A DNA stretch of 64,000 nt from Nocardioides insulae DSM 17944 (GTDB lineage: Bacteria > Actinomycetota > Actinomycetes > Propionibacteriales > Nocardioidaceae), in assembly GCF_000422825.1 (NCBI RefSeq), contig NZ_AUGU01000014.1:486842-550841 (forward strand). Reading direction: 5' to 3'. Positions 1-8,508 of this stretch are shown here, one piece after another. A model generated the notes under the pieces. The model did no database searches. It worked only from the letters and a program-made list of their open reading frames with translations, and had not been told where the DNA came from. A program made the translations under genes and the position numbers. How positions within the stretch are numbered: position 1 is the stretch's first letter; each line of letters opens with the position of its first letter.

Positions 1-977
<977 letters not shown>

Positions 978-1001
978 TCCAGGGCTGATTCACCACGCCC
1001 C

Positions 1002-1038
1002 GCGCGGGCCCGGTCGACCTCGTCGGCCGGGCCCGTGC
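1002..1038 (+). terminator. Hairpin terminator after eno
   Basis: Arms GCGCGGGCCCGG and CCGGGCCCGTGC pair over 12 positions with one G-T wobble, 25 bases after the eno stop. No U-run follows, as is common in high-GC actinobacteria. Confidence 0.55.
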
Positions 1039-1157
1039 GGCCATCCCGGCCGGGGTGCGACTTTCGCCGGTGAACCGGGGAAACGTCCGCCCAGCAGCCA
1101 CCAGATAGTGCGAGTCACTGCCCGATCACGGCGGGTGGGTCGGGGAGAATCGGCGCC

Positions 1158-1760
1158 GTGGGTGAGCAGCGGCGCAACACCAGGGGCACGACGCGGGGAC
1201 CCTCGGCCCGGCCGACCCGCCGCCCCGGCGTACGACCCGGACAGGTGCGCGCCGGCCGGCGGCCGGGGTCGGAGGAGTCCGATCCGGCCGCCGCGACGAC
1301 CGCCGTACGCCGGCGGCGTCCCCGGTTCACCGGGCGGGCCGCGGTCCTGCTGCTCGTGCTGGCGGTCCTGGCTCTGAGCTACACCTCCTCGCTCCGTTCC
1401 TACCTGGACCAGCGCGAGCACATCACCGAGGCCAAGGCCGAGATCGCCGAGCGCGAGCAGGCCATCGACGACCTCGAGCGGGAGAAGGCACGCTGGGACG
1501 ACCCGGCCTACGTCGAGCAGCAGGCCCGGGAGAGGTTCGGGTTCGTGATGCCGGGGGAGACGCCGTACGTCGTCCTCGACGAGAACGGCGACCGGCTTCA
1601 ACCCGGGGCCGAGCTGGCCGATCCCGACGACGTCGGTGACCAGACCCCGCGGGCCTGGTGGGAGGATGCATGGGAGTCGGTCGAGGTGGCCGGCGACCCA
1701 CCGCGTGAGAGCAAGACCGCCAACGAGATCGACGGGGAGAAGGAGACATCCCGAAGGTGA
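1158..1760 (+). CDS. FtsB/DivIC-type septum formation initiator
   Basis: Small bitopic division protein expected in the FtsB-FtsL-FtsQ part of the divisome. The 200-residue product has a basic, disordered N-terminus rich in Arg and Pro (about residues 1-55), one membrane helix (about 58-78, AVLLLVLAVLALSY), then a coiled coil (about 85-115) and a C-terminal segment with QARERFGFVMPGE, typical of the family. The GTG start is the first good one after eno. It overlaps the following DUF501 gene by four bases (GTGA), so the two are probably translationally coupled. The position eno/ftsB-like/DUF501/ppx is conserved in actinobacteria. Assignment rests on topology, motif and synteny. Confidence 0.88.
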   Translation: MGEQRRNTRGTTRGPSARPTRRPGVRPGQVRAGRRPGSEESDPAAATTAVRRRRPRFTGRAAVLLLVLAVLALSYTSSLRSYLDQREHITEAKAEIAEREQAIDDLEREKARWDDPAYVEQQARERFGFVMPGETPYVVLDENGDRLQPGAELADPDDVGDQTPRAWWEDAWESVEVAGDPPRESKTANEIDGEKETSRR

Positions 1761-2299
1761 CCGGCATCGACGCCGCCGACGAGGCCGCGATCGCAGCACA
1801 GCTCGGCCGGGTGCCGCGCGGCATCCACGAGATCGGGCACCGCTGCCCGTGCTCGCTGCCCGACGTGGTGACCACCGATCCGCGGCTGCCCAATGGCACG
1901 CCCTTCCCGACGACCTTCTACCTCACCTGTCCGCGGGCGGCCTCGCGGATCGGCACGCTCGAGGGCGGCGGCGTGATGAAGCAGATGCAGGAGCGGCTCG
2001 GCGAGGATCCCGACCTGGCGGCCGCCTACCGGCGGGCGCACGAGAGCTATCTGGAGTTCCGCGGCCGGCTGGCGGAGGAGAAGGGCCTCTCCGTCCCGGA
2101 GATCGAAGGGATCAGCGCCGGGGGGATGCCCGACCGGGTCAAGTGCCTCCACGTGCTCGCCGGCCAGGCGCTCGCGATGGGCCGCGGGGTCAACCCGCTG
2201 GGTGACGAGGTGCTCGACGAACTCGGCGACTACTGGGCCGCCGGACCGTGTGTCGAGCCCACCTCGCCCGGAGCCGACGACGAAGCCACACCCGAGTGA
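1757..2299 (+). CDS. DUF501 family protein
   Basis: Protein of 180 residues of unknown function, conserved between the FtsB-like and exopolyphosphatase genes of actinobacteria. Recognisable segments are HRCPCSLPDVVTTDPRLPNG, FPTTFYLTCPRAASRIGTLE and DRVKCLHVLAGQALAMG. The repeated Cys and His residues in the first and last of these could bind a metal, which is an inference. It starts with GTG inside the preceding stop and overlaps the ppx start by four bases (GTGA), so all three genes look like one coupled operon. No signal peptide or membrane segment is seen. Confidence 0.88.
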   Translation: MTGIDAADEAAIAAQLGRVPRGIHEIGHRCPCSLPDVVTTDPRLPNGTPFPTTFYLTCPRAASRIGTLEGGGVMKQMQERLGEDPDLAAAYRRAHESYLEFRGRLAEEKGLSVPEIEGISAGGMPDRVKCLHVLAGQALAMGRGVNPLGDEVLDELGDYWAAGPCVEPTSPGADDEATPE

Positions 2300-3207
2300 C
2301 CGCTCCTGTCGCCGCGATCGACTGCGGCACCAACACGATCAAGCTCCTGATCGGTGACCTGCCCGACGTCGCGGTCCGCGAGATGCGGATGGTGCGCCTG
2401 GGTCAGGGGGTGGATCGCACCGGTGTCCTGGCCGCGGACGCCCTCGCCCGCACCTTCGCCGCCATCGACGAGTACGCCGGCCTGATCCGCGCCCACGGCG
2501 TCGAGCAGGTGCGCTTCGTGGCGACCTCGGCCACGCGCGATGCCGCGAACACGGAGGAGTTCGTCGCCGGCGTTCGTTCCCGGCTCGGGATCGAGCCGGA
2601 GGTGGTCAGCGGCACCGAGGAGGCGGCGCTCGCCTTCGACGGCGCGGTGCGCAACCTGCGCGAGCGACCCGCCGGTCCGGTCCTCGTGCTCGACATCGGG
2701 GGCGGGTCGACCGAGCTGATCCTCGGCACCCGACTCGGACAGCCGCCCGCGGTGGCCCGGTCGATGGACATCGGCTCGGTGCGACTCCACGAACGCCACC
2801 TGCGTTCGGACCCACCGGAGATGGGTGAGGTCGCCGCGCTGGTGCGCTCGGTCGACGCCGCCCTGGAGGAGTCGGCGGTGGATCTCGACTCGGCGCGGAC
2901 CCTCGTCGGTGTCGCGGGCACGATCACGACCCTGGCGGCCGGCGTCCTCGACCTCGATGAGTACTCCCGAGATGCGATCGACCAGGCGGTGTTGGCCGTC
3001 GAGGACATCCACGCGCTGGTCGACCGGCTGCTCGGGATGACCGTCAACGAGCGGGTCGAGCTGCCCTGGCTGCACCCCGGCCGGGCCGACGTGATCGGCG
3101 CCGGCGGCCTGATCCTGAGCCGGATCCTGCGCCGCGCGGCGGTGGACCGGATCATCGTCTCCGAATCCGACATCCTCGACGGCATCGCCTGGTCGATGGT
3201 GGAGTGA
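2296..3207 (+). CDS. ppx: Exopolyphosphatase / guanosine pentaphosphate phosphohydrolase (Ppx/GppA)
   Basis: Removes terminal phosphate from inorganic polyphosphate and/or pppGpp. It has an ASKHA fold: phosphate-binding loop AAIDCGTNTIKLLIGD at the N-terminus and the second loop DIGGGSTELILG around residues 130-145. At 303 residues it is the short actinobacterial form, lacking the C-terminal domain of E. coli Ppx. The start is GTG at 2296, overlapping the DUF501 stop; a longer frame exists upstream but would run through DUF501. Last gene of the ftsB-like/DUF501/ppx run. Whether polyphosphate or pppGpp is the main substrate cannot be read from the sequence. Confidence 0.93.
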   Translation: MTAPVAAIDCGTNTIKLLIGDLPDVAVREMRMVRLGQGVDRTGVLAADALARTFAAIDEYAGLIRAHGVEQVRFVATSATRDAANTEEFVAGVRSRLGIEPEVVSGTEEAALAFDGAVRNLRERPAGPVLVLDIGGGSTELILGTRLGQPPAVARSMDIGSVRLHERHLRSDPPEMGEVAALVRSVDAALEESAVDLDSARTLVGVAGTITTLAAGVLDLDEYSRDAIDQAVLAVEDIHALVDRLLGMTVNERVELPWLHPGRADVIGAGGLILSRILRRAAVDRIIVSESDILDGIAWSMVE

Positions 3208-3227
3208 CCGAGCCGGTCCCTCGACAC

Positions 3228-3304
3228 GCCCCCGTATCCCAACCGGCAGAGGAAGCCGTCTTAAAAACGGCACAGTGTGGGTTCGAGCCCCACCGGGGGC
3301 ACCA
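3228..3304 (+). tRNA. tRNA with anticodon UAA (Leu by codon) but a short class I variable loop
   Basis: A full cloverleaf can be drawn by hand. The acceptor stem GCCCCCG pairs with CGGGGGC (3294-3300), discriminator A and an encoded CCA (3302-3304). The D-arm TCC/GGA has GG in its loop. The anticodon stem GCCGT/ACGGC (3255-3259 / 3267-3271) holds loop CTTAAAA, and the T-arm GTGGG/CCCAC holds TTCGAGC. The anticodon is UAA, which reads the leucine codon UUA. Bacterial tRNA-Leu normally has a long class II variable arm, but here it is only five bases (3272-3276). The gene lies directly after ppx, in a position where actinobacteria often carry a tRNA. Charging identity is therefore uncertain. Confidence 0.9.
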
Positions 3305-3551
3305 CCGGCGCCGGTGAGCCAGCGCTGGTAGCAGCCCGCCGGTGAGGCCGGCCTGGCTGCCCGGGGTGGTCCGGTGCGGAGCCCGTGCCCCGAAGGAGGC
3401 AGGGGGCAGCCGCTGTCTCATCGACTTCTCGGCCCGCTCGGGAACGTGTGCCGCTGCGGGCGCGTTGGACACCATGAGACCACTACAGTGGAGTCACCAG
3501 CCGGCCCGAAGATCGAGACGGCCGCAGGCCTCCGAGGAGAGACCAGCACTC

Positions 3552-4412
3552 ATGCAGAGCAACAACCCGGTGTGGAGCCGGTCGGAAGGGTTCAGCCAGC
3601 AGACCAGCCGGGCGGGCCACGCCCAGCAGGGCTACACCGACCCGAGCTCTTGGAACATCAGCCAGGGCGGTCAGCCGACCGACCCCACCCACGGTTACGC
3701 GCCGCCGGCACCCCCGCGGCCGACCGAGCGGATGACCATCGACTCGGTGGTCCAGAGCACCGGCATCTCACTGGCGGTCGTGATCGTGGCCGCGTTCGCC
3801 ACCTGGGTGCTCACCCCCAACCTGAACAACCCGTTCGTCGACCTGAGCCCGTTCTACGCGGCGATCACCATCGGCTCGCTGGGTGCCTTCGGCCTCTCGA
3901 TGGTCAACTCCTTCAAGCGGGTGTGCAGCCCCGCGCTGGTGATCGCCTTCGCCGCTCTCGAGGGCGTCGCCCTCGGCGGGATCAGCAAGATCATCGACGC
4001 CCAGGTGGGCGGCGGCGTGGTCATGCAGGCGGTGCTCGGCACCTTCGCCGCCTTCGCCGGCACCCTGGCGGCGTACAAGTTCATGAACATCCGGGTCGGC
4101 GCCCGGGGCCGCAAGTTCGTGATCTCTGCGATGTTCGGTCTGGTCGGGTTGAGCGTCCTCGAGCTCGTGCTCGGCATGTTCGGCATCTCCACCGGCATCT
4201 ACAACGACGGCGCGATCGGCATCCTGTTCGCCCTGGCCGGCCTGGCACTCGGTGTCTTCATGCTGCTGATGGACTTCGACAACGTCGAGCAGGGCATCGC
4301 CTACGGCCTGGACAAGCGCGAGTCGTGGCGTGCGGCCTTCGGCATCACCGTCAGCCTGGTCTGGATCTACACCAACCTGCTGCGGCTGCTGGCCTTCTTC
4401 AGCGACAACTGA
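3552..4412 (+). CDS. Bax inhibitor-1/YccA family membrane protein
   Basis: Integral membrane protein of 286 residues with about seven helices, of the BI-1/YccA (TMBIM-like) superfamily. The N-terminal 65 residues are hydrophilic and rich in Gln, Ser and Pro; helices start near residue 70 (ISLAVVIVAAFATWVL) and the last ends close to the C-terminus. The segment MDFDNVEQGIAYGLDKRESW before the final helix is typical of the actinobacterial subgroup. The ATG at 3552 is preferred over longer upstream starts because GAGGAGA lies about 12 bases before it and family members begin here. The function in bacteria is unsettled (possibly ion leak or membrane-protease related). A strong hairpin follows. 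Confidence 0.9.
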   Translation: MQSNNPVWSRSEGFSQQTSRAGHAQQGYTDPSSWNISQGGQPTDPTHGYAPPAPPRPTERMTIDSVVQSTGISLAVVIVAAFATWVLTPNLNNPFVDLSPFYAAITIGSLGAFGLSMVNSFKRVCSPALVIAFAALEGVALGGISKIIDAQVGGGVVMQAVLGTFAAFAGTLAAYKFMNIRVGARGRKFVISAMFGLVGLSVLELVLGMFGISTGIYNDGAIGILFALAGLALGVFMLLMDFDNVEQGIAYGLDKRESWRAAFGITVSLVWIYTNLLRLLAFFSDN

Positions 4413-4424
4413 CGCATCCACGCA

Positions 4425-4460
4425 CGACAGGGCCCCGGAGACCTCTCCGGGGCCCTGTCG
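4425..4460. terminator. Bidirectional hairpin terminator
   Basis: Perfect 17-bp inverted repeat (CGACAGGGCCCCGGAGA and its complement) with a 2-base centre. It sits between the convergent BI-1 gene and the minus-strand SGNH gene, so it can serve both. Confidence 0.85.
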
Positions 4461-4500
4461 TCGTACCGGCCACCCTGGTGTGCGATCGGGTCGGGGTCGC

Positions 4501-5529
4501 TCAGCCGGTCACGGGCGCGTCGTCGGGATCCTGGTCGGGGAGTGCGCGCGGTGCTTCGGGCCGGCCCTCCGGCTGGCGGCGGCGGTGACGCAGGGTCACC
4601 CACAGTCCCCGGACGCCGAAGGTCTTCCCACCGACCTGGGTGCCGCCGATCTCGGTGCCGGGTGACTCGACCGCCCGGAGTGCGGCGGCGGTGATCGGCA
4701 GGACGCCCTCGCCGCGCGCGCTCTCGACCTGCTCCTCGGGGATGACCCCCAGGGCGGCGAGCACCGAGGGGATCAGCACCTGGGCGAGCGCGTGGTAGCC
4801 GGTGGCGCTCGGATGGAACTGGTCGGGCCCGAAGAGCAGGGCCGGAGCCATGCTGAACTCACGGCCCAGCACCGAGGCCAGCGAGACGCTGCGCCCGCCG
4901 GTCTCGACCACGGTGATCGTCTGGGCGGCCGCGATCCGTCGCGACCAGGACCGGGCGAGCTGCTTGAGCGGGGTCATCAGCGGCTTGATCGTGCCCAGGT
5001 CGGGGCAGGTGCCGACGATCACCTCGACGCCCTGCTCGCGCAGGCGGCGCACGGCGTCCCCGAGGTAGCCGACCGACGCGGAGGGGCGTACGCCGTGGGT
5101 GACGTCGTTGACGCCGACCAGGATGATCGCGACGTCGGGATCCTGGGTCAGCGCCCGGTCCACCTGGCCGGCGAGGTCGGAACTCTGCGCGCCCACGACG
5201 GCGTAGGACCGCAGGTCGACCGGCCGCTCGGCCCGCTCGGCCACGGTGGAGGCGAGCACCGCCCCCGGGGTCTCCTCGACCTGTTCGACGCCGTACCCGG
5301 CCGCGCTGGAGTCGCCCAGCCAGGCGATCGAGATCGGGGACCCTGAGCGGGCCCGGCCGTACCAGCCGGTGGCCTCGTGCACCTCGAGGACCGCCTCGCC
5401 GATCCGGCGGCGGGCGAGCTTGGCCTCGGTGGTCAGGACGCCGAAAAGCGCCGCCCCCATCACGGTCAGGCCCCCACCGCCGTAGACGGCGGCGGAGGCC
5501 AGTTTGCGGGCCGCGCCTTCCTTGCTCAT
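4501..5529 (-). CDS. SGNH/GDSL-type hydrolase with N-terminal membrane anchor
   Basis: Probable esterase or lipase of 342 residues. SGNH blocks are clear: block I WLGDSSAAGYGV with nucleophile Ser74, block II near GAQSSDL (Gly), block III VGVNDVTH (Asn), and block V FHPSATGYH with the catalytic His. A hydrophobic stretch at about residues 14-33 (YGGGGLTVMGAALFGVL) suggests an uncleaved membrane anchor, placing the catalytic domain outside the membrane. The start at 5529 (MSKEGAAR) is preferred; the open frame continues upstream without family features. It is convergent with BI-1 and divergent from cbs, with about 65 bases between the two starts. Substrate unknown. Confidence 0.87.
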   Translation of the reverse strand: MSKEGAARKLASAAVYGGGGLTVMGAALFGVLTTEAKLARRRIGEAVLEVHEATGWYGRARSGSPISIAWLGDSSAAGYGVEQVEETPGAVLASTVAERAERPVDLRSYAVVGAQSSDLAGQVDRALTQDPDVAIILVGVNDVTHGVRPSASVGYLGDAVRRLREQGVEVIVGTCPDLGTIKPLMTPLKQLARSWSRRIAAAQTITVVETGGRSVSLASVLGREFSMAPALLFGPDQFHPSATGYHALAQVLIPSVLAALGVIPEEQVESARGEGVLPITAAALRAVESPGTEIGGTQVGGKTFGVRGLWVTLRHRRRQPEGRPEAPRALPDQDPDDAPVTG

Positions 5530-5594
5530 CGGCTCCACCTTACGGTCGGCCCCGGAAACCCCATCGGTCGGCGGGGCGAAGGTAGGTTGAGCGT

Positions 5595-6986
5595 GTGGAG
5601 TACGTGACCTCGCTCTTGGACCTGATCGGCGACACCCCGCTGCTGCGGCTCTCCCGCTCACTCGACCGTGCCGACGACGCCGAGGACGGCCCGCTGGTGC
5701 TCGCCAAGGTCGAGTACCTCAACCCGGGCGGCTCGGTGAAGGATCGCATCGCCACCCGGATGATCGAGGCAGCCGAGGCCTCCGGCGCGCTGCAGCCCGG
5801 CGGCACCATCGTGGAGCCGACCTCCGGCAACACCGGTGTCGGGCTGGCGATGGTGGCCCAGCGCAGGGGCTACCGCTGCGTCTTCGTGTGCCCCGACAAG
5901 GTCAGCGAGGACAAGCGCAACGTGCTGCGCGCCTACGGCGCGGAGGTGGTCGTGTGCCCCACCGCCGTCCCGCCCGAGCACCCCGACTCCTACTACAACG
6001 TCTCCGATCGGCTGGCCTCGCAGCCCGGCGCGTGGAAGCCCGACCAGTACTCCAACCCTCACAACCCCCGCTCCCACTACGAGACCACCGGGCCCGAGAT
6101 CTGGCGGCAGACCGAGGGGCGGATCACCCACTTCGTGGCCGGTGTCGGCACCGGTGGCACCATCTCGGGCATCGGCCGCTATCTCAAGGAGCAGAACCCC
6201 GAGGTCCGGGTCATCGGCGCCGATCCGGCGGGGTCGGTCTACTCCGGCGGCACCGGTCGCCCCTACCTGGTCGAGGGGGTCGGGGAGGACTTCTGGCCTG
6301 AGACCTACGACCGCGACATCGCCGACCGGATCATCGAGGTCGCCGACCGCGACTCCTTCGCCTTCACCCGCCGGCTGGCGCGCGAGGAGGCGCTCCTGGT
6401 GGGCGGATCCAGTGGCATGGCCGCCTTCGCCGCCAAGCAACTGGCCGCCGAGCTCGCGGCGGAGGGCCGCACCGACGCGGTGATCGTGGTCCTGCTGCCC
6501 GACTCCGGGCGGGGCTATCTCACCAAGGTGTTCAACGACGAGTGGCTCGGCCGCTACGGCTTCGCCACCTCCGACCAGCCGCCGGCCCGCAGCGTCGGCG
6601 ACGTGCTGCGCGGCAAGGACGGTCGACTGCCCGACCTGGTCCACACCCACCCCGGGGAGACGATCTCCGAGGCGGTCCAGATCCTGCGCGAGTACGGCGT
6701 CAGCCAGATGCCCGTCGTCCGCGCCGAACCGCCGATCGTGGCGGCCGAGGTGGCCGGTTCCGTCTCCGAACGCACCCTGCTCGACGCCCTCTTCACCGGC
6801 CATGCCTTGCTGACCGACCAGGTCGAGAAGCACATGTCGCCCCCGCTCCCCACCATCGGGGCCAGCGAGGACGCCCGGGACGCCGTCCGACTCCTGGAGA
6901 CCTCCGATGCAGTCCTGGTCCACGAGGACGGCCGGCCGGTCGGCGTCCTCACCCGCCAGGACCTCCTCGGCCTGGTCTCCACCTGA
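5595..6986 (+). CDS. cbs: Cystathionine beta-synthase
   Basis: PLP enzyme that condenses serine (or O-acetylserine) with homocysteine in transsulfuration. The 463-residue chain has a fold-type II PLP domain followed by two CBS domains (about 340-460). The PLP lysine is K49 in NPGGSVKDR. Other motifs are EPTSGNTGVGLAM (substrate loop), GTGGTISGIG (phosphate-binding loop) and PDSGRGYLTK. The C-terminal CBS pair is the usual regulatory part. Start GTG at 5595. It corresponds to mycobacterial Rv1077; its pathway partner metB lies 25 kb downstream. A 22-bp repeat array begins about 25 bases after the stop. A cysteine-synthase activity cannot be excluded from sequence alone. Confidence 0.93.
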   Translation: MEYVTSLLDLIGDTPLLRLSRSLDRADDAEDGPLVLAKVEYLNPGGSVKDRIATRMIEAAEASGALQPGGTIVEPTSGNTGVGLAMVAQRRGYRCVFVCPDKVSEDKRNVLRAYGAEVVVCPTAVPPEHPDSYYNVSDRLASQPGAWKPDQYSNPHNPRSHYETTGPEIWRQTEGRITHFVAGVGTGGTISGIGRYLKEQNPEVRVIGADPAGSVYSGGTGRPYLVEGVGEDFWPETYDRDIADRIIEVADRDSFAFTRRLAREEALLVGGSSGMAAFAAKQLAAELAAEGRTDAVIVVLLPDSGRGYLTKVFNDEWLGRYGFATSDQPPARSVGDVLRGKDGRLPDLVHTHPGETISEAVQILREYGVSQMPVVRAEPPIVAAEVAGSVSERTLLDALFTGHALLTDQVEKHMSPPLPTIGASEDARDAVRLLETSDAVLVHEDGRPVGVLTRQDLLGLVST

Positions 6987-7011
6987 CCCCGTCCCCGCCC
7001 GTCTCCCCGTC

Positions 7012-7247
7012 CCGGCACGTTGAGTGGGCCCTCCCGGCACGTTGAGTGGGCCTTCCCGGCACGTTGAGTGGGCCTTCCCGGCACGTTGAGTGGGCCTTCC
7101 CGGCACGTTGAGTGGGCCCTTCCGGCACGTCGAGCGGGGCCTCCCAGCACGTCGAGTGGGCCCTTCCGGCACGTCGAGCGGGGCCTTCCGGCACGTCGAG
7201 TGGGCCCTCCTGGCACGTCGAGCGGGGCCTTCCGGCACGTCGAGCCG
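7012..7247 (+). repeat. Tandem array of eleven 22-bp units
   Basis: The core GGCACGTYGAG recurs at exactly 22-base steps, beginning at 7014, 7036, 7058, 7080, 7102, 7124, 7146 (first base changed to A), 7168, 7190, 7212 and 7234. The rest of the unit is a GGGCC-rich stretch ending in TTCC or CTCC. Units 1-5 carry GTTGAG; units 6-11 carry GTCGAG. Within units 6-10 the next bases alternate CGGGGCC / TGGGCCC, giving a 44-base higher-order period. As 22 is not a multiple of three, no open frame repeats cleanly, so it is non-coding. Related copies occur at about 57.7 kb. Confidence 0.95.
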
Positions 7248-7268
7248 CACGGATTCGAAGTCGCCGTC

Positions 7269-7336
7269 CGCGGGGCCCTACTCGACCGTCCACGGGGCCC
7301 TATTCGACCGTCCACGGGGCCCAACTCAACAGTCGG
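7269..7336 (+). repeat. Second 22-bp array, inverted relative to the first
   Basis: Three units with CGGGGCCC at 7271, 7293 and 7315, again spaced 22 bases, each followed by CTACTCGACC-like sequence. Read on the minus strand the core is GGTCGAGTAGGGCCCC, which resembles the GTCGAGTGGGCCC core of the array just upstream. It therefore looks like a diverged inverted copy of the same family. The third unit is degenerate. Confidence 0.75.
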
Positions 7337-7494
7337 TGAGGAAGAACGCCTGCTCACGTCGACGAGGTCGGGACGGGCGGGTGTGGGAAGAGGGTGGTGG
7401 ATCCGGGCGATCCTCTCCGCAGTGGCGCCTCCGGTGAGTAGGGTCGCCCCACGGGGCCAGGGTGGCCCCGTACTCACCGGGAAGGACCGCGCCC

Positions 7495-8367
7495 ATGGAC
7501 ACCATCCTCGTCGGCGTCGACGGCTCGCATGCCGACCGCACCAGCCTGCGGTACGCCACCGAGGTCGCCCTCCGCACGGGGGCAGACATCCGGATCGCGC
7601 ACGTCGCCACCACCTACAGCGCCCTGGTGCCGGTGGTCGACGTGGACTTCGAGGACTACGGCCGCGAGGTGCTCGACGGTGCGATGGCGGTGGCCAGGGA
7701 ATCGATCGAGGCCACCAGGCTGTCCGGAATCCTGTTGCGCGGCCAGCGACAGCCGGCCCTGTTGGAGGCGGCCAAGGACGTCAATCTGGTCGTCCTGGGT
7801 GCTTCCCATCGCGGTCGGATGGAGCGGTTGGTGACCGGATCCACCACGACCGCTCTCGCTGCGGGCGCGCACTGCCCGGTGGTGGTGGTCCCCGACACCT
7901 GGGAGGGCAACCATCACGGCGCCGTCGGGGTCGGCGTCAAGACCCTGGAGGGTGCGGTGCCGCTGCTCGCCCAGGCGGCCGCCATCGCCGAGTCGCGTCG
8001 GGCCGTGCTGGAGGTGCTCCACGCGTGGCACCTGCCGGTCTCGGCGTACGACGTGATGTCGGTGCCCGGGGCGATCGACACCTCCGCGTGGGAGAGCGAC
8101 ATGCGGGACGCCCTGGCGGGGGAGGTGCGGCAGGCCCTGGTCGAGCACCCCACGGTCGAGGTGCGACAGACGGTGGTCGAGGCCAACCCCGCCACGATGC
8201 TGGCCGACCTGGGCGGTCGGATCGACCTGCTCGTGGTGGCGCGGCGCGCCAAGCGGTTCCCCCGCGGCCATCTGGGCGGCACCGCCCGCGCGCTGTTGCG
8301 GGAGGCCACCTGTCCGGTGTTCGTCGTACCGCCGCCGGCGGGAGACGAGGAGTGCCCGACCATCTGA
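7495..8367 (+). CDS. Universal stress protein, two tandem UspA domains
   Basis: Cytoplasmic stress protein of 290 residues. The first domain starts ILVGVDGSHADRTSLRYA and keeps the ATP-binding pattern G-2x-G-9x-G(S/T) in VLGASHRGRMERLVTGSTT. The second domain (from about residue 145) ends VVARRAKRFPRGHLGGTA, where the first glycines are replaced by basic residues, so nucleotide binding by this half is doubtful. ATG at 7495 is chosen because the family begins here; the frame extends upstream only a few codons. It lies directly upstream of cydAB, fitting a role under low oxygen or respiratory stress, as for many actinobacterial tandem-Usp proteins; that link is inferred. Confidence 0.93.
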   Translation: MDTILVGVDGSHADRTSLRYATEVALRTGADIRIAHVATTYSALVPVVDVDFEDYGREVLDGAMAVARESIEATRLSGILLRGQRQPALLEAAKDVNLVVLGASHRGRMERLVTGSTTTALAAGAHCPVVVVPDTWEGNHHGAVGVGVKTLEGAVPLLAQAAAIAESRRAVLEVLHAWHLPVSAYDVMSVPGAIDTSAWESDMRDALAGEVRQALVEHPTVEVRQTVVEANPATMLADLGGRIDLLVVARRAKRFPRGHLGGTARALLREATCPVFVVPPPAGDEECPTI

Positions 8368-8401
8368 GGTTCCGATGGTGGTCCGACCTCCTCGACCACG
8401 T

Positions 8402-8454
8402 GTCACACGGCTGTGTTCTCATCGCACTGATCACTTGCGTCACATGAGTCACAC
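8402..8454 (+). promoter_or_regulatory. Possible regulatory direct repeats upstream of cydA
   Basis: The hexamer GTCACA occurs three times (8402, 8439, 8448) within 55 bases, in the 141-base gap between the stress protein and cydA. The clustering suggests a binding site, but no known CRP, ArcA or Rex consensus fits well. Confidence 0.3.
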
Positions 8455-8508
8455 GCGACATGCCTGCCATCGCTTGCCGTAGCTCCCGAATCCGGCCATG
8501 GTCGTGAT

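Noticed and set aside
7012..7336. CRISPR array
   Set aside because: The units are contiguous 22-base tandem repeats with no unique spacers, and no cas genes are near.
7068..8447. Long plus-strand frame over the repeats and stress-protein gene
   Set aside because: Arg/Gly/Pro-rich translation without family pattern; it is a frame shadow of repeats and the real gene.
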